In this document: in pieces, positions 46,954 through 55,192 of the stretch | How positions within the stretch are numbered: the first letter of the stretch is position 1 | How the letters are laid out: every line of letters starts with the position of its first letter | Translations under genes and position numbers: made by a program | Notes under the pieces: generated by a model | What the model was told of the DNA's origin: nothing | The model's input: only the letters and a program-made list of their open reading frames with translations | The model's database searches: none | Source: an uncultured Actinomycetes bacterium | GTDB taxonomy: Bacteria > Actinomycetota > Actinomycetes > Mycobacteriales > Mycobacteriaceae | DNA: 55,192 nt | Assembly (NCBI GenBank): GCA_903884065.1 | Contig: CAISDL010000052.1 | Coordinates: forward strand, 1-55,192 | Direction of reading: 5' to 3'

Positions 46954-48138
46954 CTAAATCGGGCTTTCGTTGCAGGGCCGTTCGGGCGGGCGGGAGACAG
47001 CCGTCGGACGGGCGAGGGTGAGCATGACGGTCCGCGAGTGATCGACCCGGGGCCGGGGCTTTTCCCGCTCGGTCGCGAGAGCCTGCACGCCATGGCCCAC
47101 AACACATTCCGGGTCCGGACCGTCGAGGGGAAGGCCGGTGAAGAACTTGGCCGCCATGCAGCCGCCGCGGCAGGCGTCATAGTGCCCGCAGCTTCCACAC
47201 GCCCCCGCTGACTGCGGCTCGCGCAACTCGGTGAACAGTGCCGAGTTCTTCCACACGTTGTCGAAGCCCCCGGACCCGTCAACCGCGTCGGACAGGACAT
47301 TTCCGGCCAGGAAGCGGTCGTGGATGGCGAACGGGCAGGCATACACGTCACCGACCGGATCGATCAGACACACCACCCGGCCGGCGCCGCACATGTTCAG
47401 GCCGGCCAGCGCGCCGGGCTCGCCCAGGCCGGAGAGATGGAAGAACGAATCGCCGGTGAGCACGCCGTCGCCATGCGCGACCAGCCAGTCGTACAGCTGG
47501 ACCTGCTGCGCGGCGGTCGGATGCAACTCGTCCCAGACGTCGGCGCCGCGTCCGGACGGACGCAGCCGGGTGATCCGCAATGTCGCCCCGTAGCGGTCGG
47601 CCAGTGCCTTGAAATCGTCGAGTTGGCCGACGTTGTGGCGGGTGACCACCACCGAGATCTTGGCATCGGAAAAGCCCGCGGCCGCAAGGTTTTCCAGCGC
47701 GCGGATAGCCATGTCGAACGAACCGGCGCCCCGCACCGCATCGTTGACCTCCGCAGTCGCGCCGTCCAGTGAGATCTGGACGTCGACGTAGTCGCTGGCC
47801 GCCAGTCGGGCGGCGACCTCGGGGGTGATGCGCACCCCGTTGGTGGAGAACTTCACCCCGACGTGATGGTCGGTGGCGTAGTCGACGAGTTCCCAGAAGT
47901 CCGGGCGGACGGTGGGCTCACCGCCACCGATGTTGACGTAGAACACCTGCATCCGCACCAGTTCGTCGATGATCGCCTTGCACTGGGCGGTCGACAGCTC
48001 CCGGGGGTCGCGCTTACCCGACGACGACAGGCAGTGGACGCACGCCAGATTGCAGGCGTAGGTCAGTTCCCACGTCAGGCAGATCGGCGCATCGAGGCCG
48101 CGCTCGAACTGTCCGATCAGCCCGTTTGTGGCTGTCAC
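46954..48138 (-). CDS. mftC: Mycofactocin radical SAM maturase MftC
   Basis: MftC decarboxylates the C-terminal Tyr of MftA and then forms a Val-Tyr crosslink. The 394-aa protein has the radical-SAM cluster C29xxxC33xxC36 in YACNLACVHCLS and GGGEPTVRPD for SAM binding. The C-terminal SPASM domain has further Cys in DVYACPFAIHD and CGSCGHYDACRGGC for auxiliary iron-sulfur clusters. The start is GTG overlapping the mftB stop by 4 nt (GTGA). Longer in-frame readings run through mftB and are not used. Confidence 0.95.
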   Translation of the reverse strand: MTATNGLIGQFERGLDAPICLTWELTYACNLACVHCLSSSGKRDPRELSTAQCKAIIDELVRMQVFYVNIGGGEPTVRPDFWELVDYATDHHVGVKFSTNGVRITPEVAARLAASDYVDVQISLDGATAEVNDAVRGAGSFDMAIRALENLAAAGFSDAKISVVVTRHNVGQLDDFKALADRYGATLRITRLRPSGRGADVWDELHPTAAQQVQLYDWLVAHGDGVLTGDSFFHLSGLGEPGALAGLNMCGAGRVVCLIDPVGDVYACPFAIHDRFLAGNVLSDAVDGSGGFDNVWKNSALFTELREPQSAGACGSCGHYDACRGGCMAAKFFTGLPLDGPDPECVVGHGVQALATEREKPRPRVDHSRTVMLTLARPTAVSRPPERPCNESPI

Positions 48139-48479
48139 CCGATCTCCTCGATGTCGCGATGTAGCGGGTCCTTGCACACCACCATGTTCGACGCGGCCAG
48201 AACGCCCAGGGCGTTGAGGTAGGGCGCCTCGTCGGCGCCGCTCACGCCCGCGGCCCGCAGCGCCGATCGCGCGTCGGGATGATCCGCGAGGGTCTGCACC
48301 ACGGCCAGGATCACCCGGTTCTTGAGGAACGAGAGCTTGCGGGTGCCGAAGTGGTACAGCAGTGCCCCGAACTGCTCGGGGCGCACGGCGACCTGGGGAT
48401 GCAGCCGCCAGCACAGCGTCGGGTCGAACACCGACGCCACATCCGCCGCCGACGACCCGCCCGCGGGGTAGGCGGGCAC
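48135..48479 (-). CDS. mftB: Mycofactocin precursor chaperone MftB
   Basis: A 114-aa RiPP recognition element protein that binds the MftA leader and delivers it to MftC. The core FDPTLCWRLHPQVAVRPEQF and GALLYHFGTRKLSFLKNR match mycobacterial MftB. The GTG at 48479 lies 2 nt past the mftA stop with a GCGGGG stretch upstream. A longer frame to 48632 reads through mftA in another frame and is rejected. Confidence 0.92.
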   Translation of the reverse strand: MPAYPAGGSSAADVASVFDPTLCWRLHPQVAVRPEQFGALLYHFGTRKLSFLKNRVILAVVQTLADHPDARSALRAAGVSGADEAPYLNALGVLAASNMVVCKDPLHRDIEEIG

Positions 48480-48481
48480 GG

Positions 48482-48580
48482 TCAGTAGACCCCGCACATC
48501 CCGTCGATGGACACCTCTTCGACCAGGCTCTCGGTGACCAGATCGGTCGCGGATTCGGTCTCGTTCCGGCTCGGCTCCAT
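48482..48580 (-). CDS. mftA: Mycofactocin precursor peptide MftA
   Basis: A 32-residue peptide, MEPSRNETESATDLVTESLV followed by EEVSIDGMCGVY. The C-terminal IDGMCGVY is the hallmark of MftA; the last Val-Tyr becomes the redox core of mycofactocin. The acidic N-terminal leader is bound by MftB. ATG 48580 and stop 48482 leave 2 nt to mftB. It heads the mftA-B-C-D operon, divergent from mftR. Confidence 0.97.
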   Translation of the reverse strand: MEPSRNETESATDLVTESLVEEVSIDGMCGVY

Positions 48581-48624
48581 TCGGGGACCCCTTTCGCTGT
48601 TCGGGCGACATCCGCCGCTGGAAT

Positions 48625-48639
48625 TGCCACAATATGGCA
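48625..48639. promoter_or_regulatory. Probable MftR operator
   Basis: TGCCA-CAATA-TGGCA is a perfect inverted repeat in the 90-bp spacer between divergent mftA and mftR. It is 45 nt from mftA and 31 nt from mftR. TetR-family regulators commonly bind such sites next to their own gene. MftR is the only regulator nearby, so it is the natural candidate, but binding is inferred. Confidence 0.55.
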
Positions 48640-48670
48640 TCAAGTGTCGTAAGGGGAAGGGATCGGCCGG

Positions 48671-49282
48671 ATGGGCACTGCCCCCACCCCCCGTCCGGCG
48701 CGCGTCGGCCGCCGCCGGTCCACCACCAAGGACCACATCGCCAACGTGGCCATCGACCTGTTCGACACCTACGGATTCAGTGAGGTCAGCGTCGACGACG
48801 TCGCGTTGGCGGCCGGGATCGCCCGGCGCACCCTGTTCCGGTACTACCCGTCGAAGAACGCCATCCCGTGGGGTGACTTCGACACCCATCTGCGTGAGTT
48901 CACCGAGGTGTTCGACCGCGCCGACCTCACACTGCCGATGGCGGTGACACTCCGGGCAGCGCTGCTGGACTTCAACACATTCGACGAGTCCGAGGCGGCC
49001 CGGCACCGTCAGCGGATGCGGCTGATCCTGCAAAGCGCTGAGCTGCAGGCTTATTCGATGACGTTGTACGCGGGCTGGCGTGACGTGGTGGCCACTTTCG
49101 TGGCCAGGCGCACCGGTTCCCATCCCCATGACCTCGTTCCCCAAACGGTGGGGTGGCTGATGCTGGGCATTGCGCTGGCCGCTCACCAGCACTGGCTGTC
49201 GTTGGGCGAGAACGCGAACGCGCAATCATTGCGCGCGGCCCTCGGGACGGCGTTCGACGCCGTCGCCGGCGGCCTGCCCTAG
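48671..49282 (+). CDS. mftR: Mycofactocin system TetR-family regulator MftR
   Basis: A 203-aa TetR protein. The N-terminal helix-turn-helix spans aa ~18-64: [40 protein letters not shown] and [10 protein letters not shown]. The C-terminal part is the ligand-binding domain. Mycobacterial MftR represses the mft genes and responds to long-chain acyl-CoA. It is divergent from mftA. The ATG follows AAGGGGAAGGG. Confidence 0.93.
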   Translation: MGTAPTPRPARVGRRRSTTKDHIANVAIDLFDTYGFSEVSVDDVALAAGIARRTLFRYYPSKNAIPWGDFDTHLREFTEVFDRADLTLPMAVTLRAALLDFNTFDESEAARHRQRMRLILQSAELQAYSMTLYAGWRDVVATFVARRTGSHPHDLVPQTVGWLMLGIALAAHQHWLSLGENANAQSLRAALGTAFDAVAGGLP

Positions 49283-49303
49283 CAGCGCGTCAGGCACAGC
49301 GCG

Positions 49304-50500
49304 TCAGGGGGGGCCGAGCACCTCGCCGATCGGGGCGCCCGCGGCGATCTTGGCGCGCGCCTTCATCACCTTGCCGGGCATCCCACCGCCGACCACCCCG
49401 GTCAGGACACCGCCGCGCTCGTAGTAGGCCAGGAACTTGCGGCCGTCGTCCTCCACGACATGCACGACGTCGCCGGCCTCCGGCTCGCCGAGGCACTGGA
49501 TCTTGACGTCGTACTGGTCGCTCCAGAAGTAGGGCACCACCACCAGCGACGGCGCGTCCTGTTCCAGCATCGCCGGCACCAGGACCCGGGCCTGATCAGC
49601 GATGTTGCTCCAGTGCTCGACGCGCACCTGATGCCCCGATGCGTCGCGCCACGAGGCGACGTCGCCGAGTGCCCAGACGTGCGGTTCGCTGGTGCGGCCG
49701 ACCTCGTCGCAGGTAACACCGTTGTCGAGGGCCACACCGCTGCCCACCAGCCAGTCGGTGGCCGGCCGCGAACCGATGCCCACGACGACGAGGTCCGCGT
49801 CCAGTTCGGTGCCGTCGCTGAGGACGACCCCGGTGACGGTTCCGTCAGGCGAGTCCCGAACCTCGGCCACGCCGACGCCGGTGCGCACATCGACACCCTC
49901 GGCGCGGTGCAGTCGTGCCACCAGCTCACCGATCCGCTCGCCGAGCACCGCCGCAAGCGGTGCCGGCTGCGGTTCGACCAGCACCACGTCAACTCCCAGC
50001 CTGCGCAGACTGGCGGCCACCTCACAGCCGATGAACCCGGCTCCGACGATGACCGCGCGGTGGGCCGAGGCGGCGTGTTCGCGCAACTCCAACGCCTCGT
50101 CGTAGGACCGCAGGACCCGGATGCCGGCCAGATCGGGAAACGACGGAATGCGCTTGGGCACAAGGCCGGTCGCGATCACCAGATCGTCGTACTTCAGCAC
50201 CTCACCGTCGGTCAGCGTCAGTGTGCGGGCCGCGGTGTCCAGCGACTGCGCGGCCGCCCCGAGGCGCAGCGTGATGTCGCTGTCGGCGTAGAACTCCTCG
50301 GGCTTGAGCGCCACATCCGCCAGCCCCTTGGCGCTGTCCTGCAGCACATCTTTGGACAGCGGCGGCCGGTCGTAGGGCGGATGCCGTTCTTCGCTGACGA
50401 TGGTCACCGGGCCGGCGTAATCGGACTTCCGCAGTTGCTCGGCGGTCCGGATGGCAGCCAGCCCGCCGCCGACGATCACGATCCCACTCGCTGTGCTCAC
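49304..50500 (-). CDS. FAD-dependent ferredoxin/rubredoxin reductase-like protein
   Basis: A 398-aa two-dinucleotide-binding flavoprotein. The FAD motif is IVIVGGGLAAIRTAEQL, the NAD motif AVIVGAGFIGCEVAASL, and a GDVASWRD segment carries the second FAD contact. GTG 50500 gives (M)STASGIVIVGGG and the family length. It resembles reductases serving P450 and dioxygenase ferredoxins, and corresponds in position to Rv0688 of M. tuberculosis. It may serve the P450 at 39269 or other systems. It converges on mftR with 21 nt between. Confidence 0.88.
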   Translation of the reverse strand: MSTASGIVIVGGGLAAIRTAEQLRKSDYAGPVTIVSEERHPPYDRPPLSKDVLQDSAKGLADVALKPEEFYADSDITLRLGAAAQSLDTAARTLTLTDGEVLKYDDLVIATGLVPKRIPSFPDLAGIRVLRSYDEALELREHAASAHRAVIVGAGFIGCEVAASLRRLGVDVVLVEPQPAPLAAVLGERIGELVARLHRAEGVDVRTGVGVAEVRDSPDGTVTGVVLSDGTELDADLVVVGIGSRPATDWLVGSGVALDNGVTCDEVGRTSEPHVWALGDVASWRDASGHQVRVEHWSNIADQARVLVPAMLEQDAPSLVVVPYFWSDQYDVKIQCLGEPEAGDVVHVVEDDGRKFLAYYERGGVLTGVVGGGMPGKVMKARAKIAAGAPIGEVLGPP

Positions 50501-50557
50501 GTGGTGTTTCTTACACGATCGGGGACATGCCGGCTTCTCCACCCGCATAATCAACGG

Positions 50558-52036
50558 ATGACGGGTCCAGCGATAACCCTCACCGAGCAGATGTTGCGCC
50601 GCAGGCCTGTGATCGGCGCGCCTGTCGCCCACGGCGCCGCGCAGAATCTCAAGCGGTCGATCGGGGTTTTCCAGCTAACCATGTTCGGGGTTGGCTCGAC
50701 GGTGGGCACCGGTATCTTCTTCGTTCTCTCCGAAGCCGTGCCGGAGGCCGGCCCGGGTGTCATCGTCTCGTTCGTCATCGCCGGCATCGCAGCCGGTCTG
50801 GCGACCATCTGTTACGCCGAACTGGCATCAGCGGTGCCGGTGTCCGGCTCCACATACTCCTACGCCTACACCACCCTCGGTGAGGCGATGGCCATGGTGG
50901 TGGCCGCCTGCCTGTTGCTGGAGTACGTGGTCGCCACCGCCGCGGTGGCAGTCGGGTGGAGTCAGTACGTCAACAAACTTTTCAACAATTTCTTCGGACA
51001 TTCTCTGCCGCAGGCGCTTTCGGCTGCCCCCTGGGACAGCACGCCGGGAATCATCAATCTCCCGGCACTGGTACTGGTGATGTTGTGCGCGCTGCTGCTG
51101 ATCCGCGGGGCCAGTGAGTCGGCCCGGGTCAACGCCATCATGGTGGTCATCAAGCTCGGGGTGCTGGTGATGTTCGCCGTCATCGCGTTCACCGCCTTCG
51201 AGGCCGACCGTTTCGCGAGCTTCGCCCCGTTCGGTGTCGCGGGCATCGGCGCGGCGGCCGGAACGATCTTCTTCTCCTATATCGGTCTCGACGCAGTGTC
51301 CACGGCCGGTGATGAGGTCAAGGATCCGCAGCGAACCATGCCGCGCGCCCTGATCGCCGCGCTGCTGACCGTCACCGGCATCTACATCCTGGTGACGCTG
51401 GCGGCACTGGGGGCCCAGGACTGGACCGCATTTGAGGGCCAGTCCGCCGGTTTGGCCACCATCCTCGACAACGTCACCGGAACGAACTACTGGGGCACGG
51501 TGCTGGCGGCCGGCGCGGTCATCTCGATCTTCTCGGTGACCCTGGTGACTCTGTACGGGTCCACCCGGATTCTGTTCGCCATCGGCCGCGACGGTTTACT
51601 GCCGTCGCTGTTCGCAAGGGTTAACCCCCGGACCATGACCCCGGTGAACAACACCGTGATCGTCGGAACGGTGGTGGGCCTACTGGCCGGGCTGGTGCCG
51701 CTGGACAAGCTTGCCGACATGGTCTCGATCGGCACCCTGGTGGCGTTCATCACCGTATCGGTCGCAGTGATCATCCTGCGGGTCCGCGAGCCCGACCTGC
51801 CCCGTGGATTCCGCGTTCCCGGCTATCCGGTCACCCCGGTGCTGTCGGTGTTGGCCTGCGCCTACATCCTGGCCAGCCTGCACTGGTACACCTGGCTGGC
51901 GTTCGGCACCTGGGTCGCCATCGTGCTCACCTTCTACTTCACCTGGGGGCGCCACCACAGTGCCCTGAACAGCAGGGCCCCCGACAACATGCCCCGGGAC
52001 GACATGCCCCGCGTCGAGGACGGGGCCAACTCGTGA
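50558..52036 (+). CDS. APC-family amino acid permease
   Basis: A 492-aa membrane protein with about twelve hydrophobic segments. The signature GVGSTVGTGIFFVLSEAVPE in helix 1 and YAELASAVPVSGSTYSYAYT are typical of the cationic amino acid transporter type of the APC superfamily. ATG 50558 was chosen because the upstream open frame is antisense to the reductase gene. It overlaps the universal-stress gene by 4 nt (GTGA), so the two are co-translated. The transported amino acid is unknown. This pair is not in the equivalent M. tuberculosis interval. Confidence 0.88.
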   Translation: MTGPAITLTEQMLRRRPVIGAPVAHGAAQNLKRSIGVFQLTMFGVGSTVGTGIFFVLSEAVPEAGPGVIVSFVIAGIAAGLATICYAELASAVPVSGSTYSYAYTTLGEAMAMVVAACLLLEYVVATAAVAVGWSQYVNKLFNNFFGHSLPQALSAAPWDSTPGIINLPALVLVMLCALLLIRGASESARVNAIMVVIKLGVLVMFAVIAFTAFEADRFASFAPFGVAGIGAAAGTIFFSYIGLDAVSTAGDEVKDPQRTMPRALIAALLTVTGIYILVTLAALGAQDWTAFEGQSAGLATILDNVTGTNYWGTVLAAGAVISIFSVTLVTLYGSTRILFAIGRDGLLPSLFARVNPRTMTPVNNTVIVGTVVGLLAGLVPLDKLADMVSIGTLVAFITVSVAVIILRVREPDLPRGFRVPGYPVTPVLSVLACAYILASLHWYTWLAFGTWVAIVLTFYFTWGRHHSALNSRAPDNMPRDDMPRVEDGANS

Positions 52037-52914
52037 CCGTCGTCGTCGGCTACCTAGCCGGCAAGAGCGGAACGGCGCCGCTGTACCTGGCGGTGGGGGC
52101 GGCACGCACCCTGCGCACCTCGCTGACCGTTGCCACCATCGTTCCCAAGCCGTGGACCACCCCGTCGCCCGCCCGGGTGGACGCCGAGTACGCGGCCTGG
52201 GCCGACGAGCTGGCCGCGGATTCGGCCCGCGAGGCCCAACGCGAACTCGCGGCCATCGGCGAGTCACTCGAGATCAGCTACCACAGCCACGCCCACCGCT
52301 CAGTGTCCGGCGGTTTGACCGAGGTGGTGACCGAACTCGATGCCGACCTGCTGGTGCTGGGCTCCTCCTCCAACGGAGCGCTGGGCCAGGTGGTCGTCGG
52401 CTCCACCGCGGACCGTCTGCTGCATTCCTCGCCGGTCCCGGTGGGGATCGCACCGCGTGGCTACCGCAGCCCCCGTGGCGGACAGCTGACCAGGATCACC
52501 TGCGGCTACCCGGGCACGCCCGAGTCGGTGGAGGCGGTACGCACAATCGCGGCGTTGGCAAACCGCCTCGAGGTCCCACTGCGGGTGATCACCTTCGCGG
52601 TGCGCGGGCGCACCATGTATCCACCGGAAGTCGGCCTGCATGCCGAGGATTCGATCCTGGCGGCGTGGGAATCGCAGGCCGGCGAGATGCTGGCCAAGCT
52701 GCGCACCGACGGCGTCGTCGACGACGAGGTCGCTCTACAGGTGGTCAGCGGCAACGGGTGGGATCAGGCCCTCGACGACGCCGAGTGGCAGGACGGTGAG
52801 ATCCTGGCGCTGGGCACCTCGCCGCGCGGCGATATCGCCCATGTGTTCCTCGGTTCGCGCGGCACCAAGATCCTGCGGGTGAGTCCCGTGCCGGTGCTGG
52901 TCCTGCCGGGCTGA
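52033..52914 (+). CDS. Tandem-domain universal stress protein
   Basis: A 293-aa protein with two UspA domains (aa ~1-140 and ~155-293). Each ends with an ATP-loop-like motif: LGSSSNGALGQVVVGSTADR and LGTSPRGDIAHVFLGSRGTK. The second keeps the GxxGx9G(S/T) spacing only loosely; the first has Ser where Gly is usual. The start is GTG overlapping the permease stop. Permease-Usp operons are common; the Usp domain may regulate transport. Confidence 0.88.
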   Translation: MTVVVGYLAGKSGTAPLYLAVGAARTLRTSLTVATIVPKPWTTPSPARVDAEYAAWADELAADSAREAQRELAAIGESLEISYHSHAHRSVSGGLTEVVTELDADLLVLGSSSNGALGQVVVGSTADRLLHSSPVPVGIAPRGYRSPRGGQLTRITCGYPGTPESVEAVRTIAALANRLEVPLRVITFAVRGRTMYPPEVGLHAEDSILAAWESQAGEMLAKLRTDGVVDDEVALQVVSGNGWDQALDDAEWQDGEILALGTSPRGDIAHVFLGSRGTKILRVSPVPVLVLPG

Positions 52915-52925
52915 GACTCAGTACT

Positions 52926-53923
<998 letters not shown>

Positions 53924-53936
53924 CTAGCAAGGAAAC

Positions 53937-53950
53937 TGAAACGCGTTGCA
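53937..53950 (-). promoter_or_regulatory. KstR-type operator upstream of the SDR gene
   Basis: TGAAACGCGTTGCA fits the KstR consensus TnnAACnnGTTnnA exactly. It is part of a near-perfect 20-bp palindrome at 53934-53953 (one mismatched pair) and lies about 65-80 nt upstream of the SDR start. KstR represses sterol-catabolism genes in mycobacteria and rhodococci. I recall that Rv0687 is reported in its regulon, which this would match. Confidence 0.6.
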
Positions 53951-53990
53951 GTTCATCCCCCGGGGCACCCGGTCACGGCCGTTCCGCGCG

Positions 53991-54839
53991 TCAGAGGTCG
54001 GCCAGAATCTCGCGCCGCTTGGCGCCGTACTCGTCGTCGGTGATCGTGCCAGTGGCATGCAGTGTCTCGAGTTCGTGCAGGCGTTGCGACACCGTCGGCG
54101 GCGCAGGGGACACAACGGCGGCGGGAGGTGCGGCGGCGGGAGGTGCGACGGTGATCGTCTCGGGGGGCGGTGCTGCGGCGCCGGCGCGGCGAACGATCTC
54201 CATCACCTGTTGGCGCACCACCGGATTGGAGCGGATGTCGATGGTGCCGCTGAGCGGAATCCGGTTGGCGTGCAACACCTGAAGAATCTGCATGAGCGGG
54301 CCGACCCGGCCGGTCAGGTCGTAGGTCGTGTGATCCTCGTCCAACGTGAACTGGGCGGGGACGACACCGGCGATCAACGCGCTTGCATCCCAATCGATCT
54401 CATACTCGCGGGTTCCCGGTTCCACCAGTGCCACAAGGGTGTGGGCGTTGAGAATCTGCATCCGGGTGGGGCTGGACGCCATGGTCTCCTGGACGTCGAA
54501 ACCAGGCTGGCCGGGCACGTCGATGTGGAGGTTCACCTTGATCATCTGTTGGTCGTTGACGAACCACGCGGTATCGGACATGCCGGTGGTACGGGCGACC
54601 GTCAGGATGCCCTGCCGGGTCAACTGGTCATGCCTGGCAGCGGATTTGGCACCGTAGTTCGTCAGCGCCAGGGCCACCAGAACATCGACGGCCGTGATGA
54701 ACAGCCCCACCCAGAACATCCAGTTGATATATGGCCGGGCCATCGAGCCGAGTGCGAAGTAGACGGCCAGGAAGATCGGCCCGACCAATCCGCCGCACAG
54801 CAGCACCATGCCCTGGGCCTTGAGATAACGCGTGAACAT
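53991..54839 (-). CDS. Membrane protein with C-terminal SHOCT domain
   Basis: A 282-aa protein. Two N-terminal membrane segments (aa ~8-32 and ~40-60) are followed by a soluble domain (~65-225). A Pro/Ala-rich linker leads to a SHOCT domain (about aa 247-282): RLHELETLHATGTITDDEYG and KRREILADL. SHOCT domains often mediate oligomerisation of membrane proteins. It matches in position the Rv0686-type gene next to tuf. Function unknown. Confidence 0.8.
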   Translation of the reverse strand: MFTRYLKAQGMVLLCGGLVGPIFLAVYFALGSMARPYINWMFWVGLFITAVDVLVALALTNYGAKSAARHDQLTRQGILTVARTTGMSDTAWFVNDQQMIKVNLHIDVPGQPGFDVQETMASSPTRMQILNAHTLVALVEPGTREYEIDWDASALIAGVVPAQFTLDEDHTTYDLTGRVGPLMQILQVLHANRIPLSGTIDIRSNPVVRQQVMEIVRRAGAAAPPPETITVAPPAAAPPAAVVSPAPPTVSQRLHELETLHATGTITDDEYGAKRREILADL

Positions 54840-54891
54840 GGCGACCCCCTGGTGACCCTCGTGCGACCCGGCATTCAGCTTGAGACACGAA

Positions 54892-54923
54892 AGCGGCGCC
54901 CGTCAACGTTGACGGGCGCCGCT
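54892..54923 (-). terminator. Terminator after tuf
   Basis: A perfect 32-bp palindrome, AGCGGCGCCCGTCAAC plus its complement, lies 31 nt past the tuf stop. On the tuf strand it is followed by TTCGTG, a short T-start. A strong stem with almost no loop, it ends the tuf transcript before the SHOCT gene. Confidence 0.75.
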
Positions 54924-54954
54924 CTCGCTCAGGTCAGATCATGTGCAGGCGAAC

Positions 54955-55192
<238 letters not shown>

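Overview
This window comes from a high-GC actinobacterium, and the gene content places it in the mycobacteria, probably a fast-growing Mycolicibacterium-type species. The protein set matches the block that in M. tuberculosis runs from tuf through the mycofactocin genes, the S10 and spc ribosomal operons, and secY-adk-mapA. Here infA-rpmJ-rpsM lies only about 5.5 kb beyond mapA. In M. tuberculosis that group sits elsewhere on the chromosome. No rRNA, tRNA, insertion sequence, CRISPR array or prophage gene was recognised. Most genes are on the minus strand, so the ribosomal superoperon reads right to left.

Layout, left to right. 1-622: 5' end of rpsM, then rpmJ and infA (minus). 828-2460: dTDP-rhamnose genes rmlB-rmlC (plus). 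2531-6141: the valine-catabolism operon mmsA-fadE9-mmsB (plus). 6161-8830: mapA, adk, secY (minus). 9055-11274: a family of SAM-dependent methyltransferases, with one internally deleted remnant and two intact copies (plus). 11278-13032: sppA (minus). 13116-17515: spc operon, rplO back to rplN. 17730-21232: a formylglycine-generating enzyme, its sulfatase substrate and a small ORF (minus). 21319-26125: a partner-switching signalling island made of a receiver-like LuxR regulator, two RsbW-like ATPases, a STAS antagonist and a frameshifted multi-PAS SpoIIE phosphatase. 26189-31633: S10 operon, rpsQ back to rpsJ. 32025-37453: a MASE1-CHASE-SpoIIE phosphatase, a DapB-like dehydrogenase, and a damaged PAS-SpoIIE phosphatase (plus). 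37454-40531: a lipoprotein carboxylesterase (minus) and a cytochrome P450 (plus). 40528-49282: the full mycofactocin set mftA-G plus mftR, with an aldehyde dehydrogenase between mftD and mftF and with mftF reversed. 49304-53872: a ferredoxin-reductase-like flavoprotein, an amino-acid permease, a tandem universal stress protein and a mycofactocin-type SDR. 53991-55192: a SHOCT-domain membrane protein and the 3' end of tuf.

How the genes fit together. The ribosomal genes form tightly packed operons with 1-4 nt stop/start overlaps. They are interrupted by two accessory islands: sulfatase with its maturase, and the Rsb-type partner-switching genes. Three SpoIIE phosphatase genes with very similar catalytic domains but different sensors lie within 16 kb of each other, which suggests one sigma or anti-sigma circuit fed by several inputs. 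Two of the three are damaged. The mycofactocin genes would make a peptide-derived redox cofactor. The nearby GMC oxidoreductase MftG, the ALDH, the SDR and the flavoprotein reductase are plausible users or recyclers of it. The SDR has an exact match to the KstR operator pattern upstream, pointing to control by sterol-derived signals.
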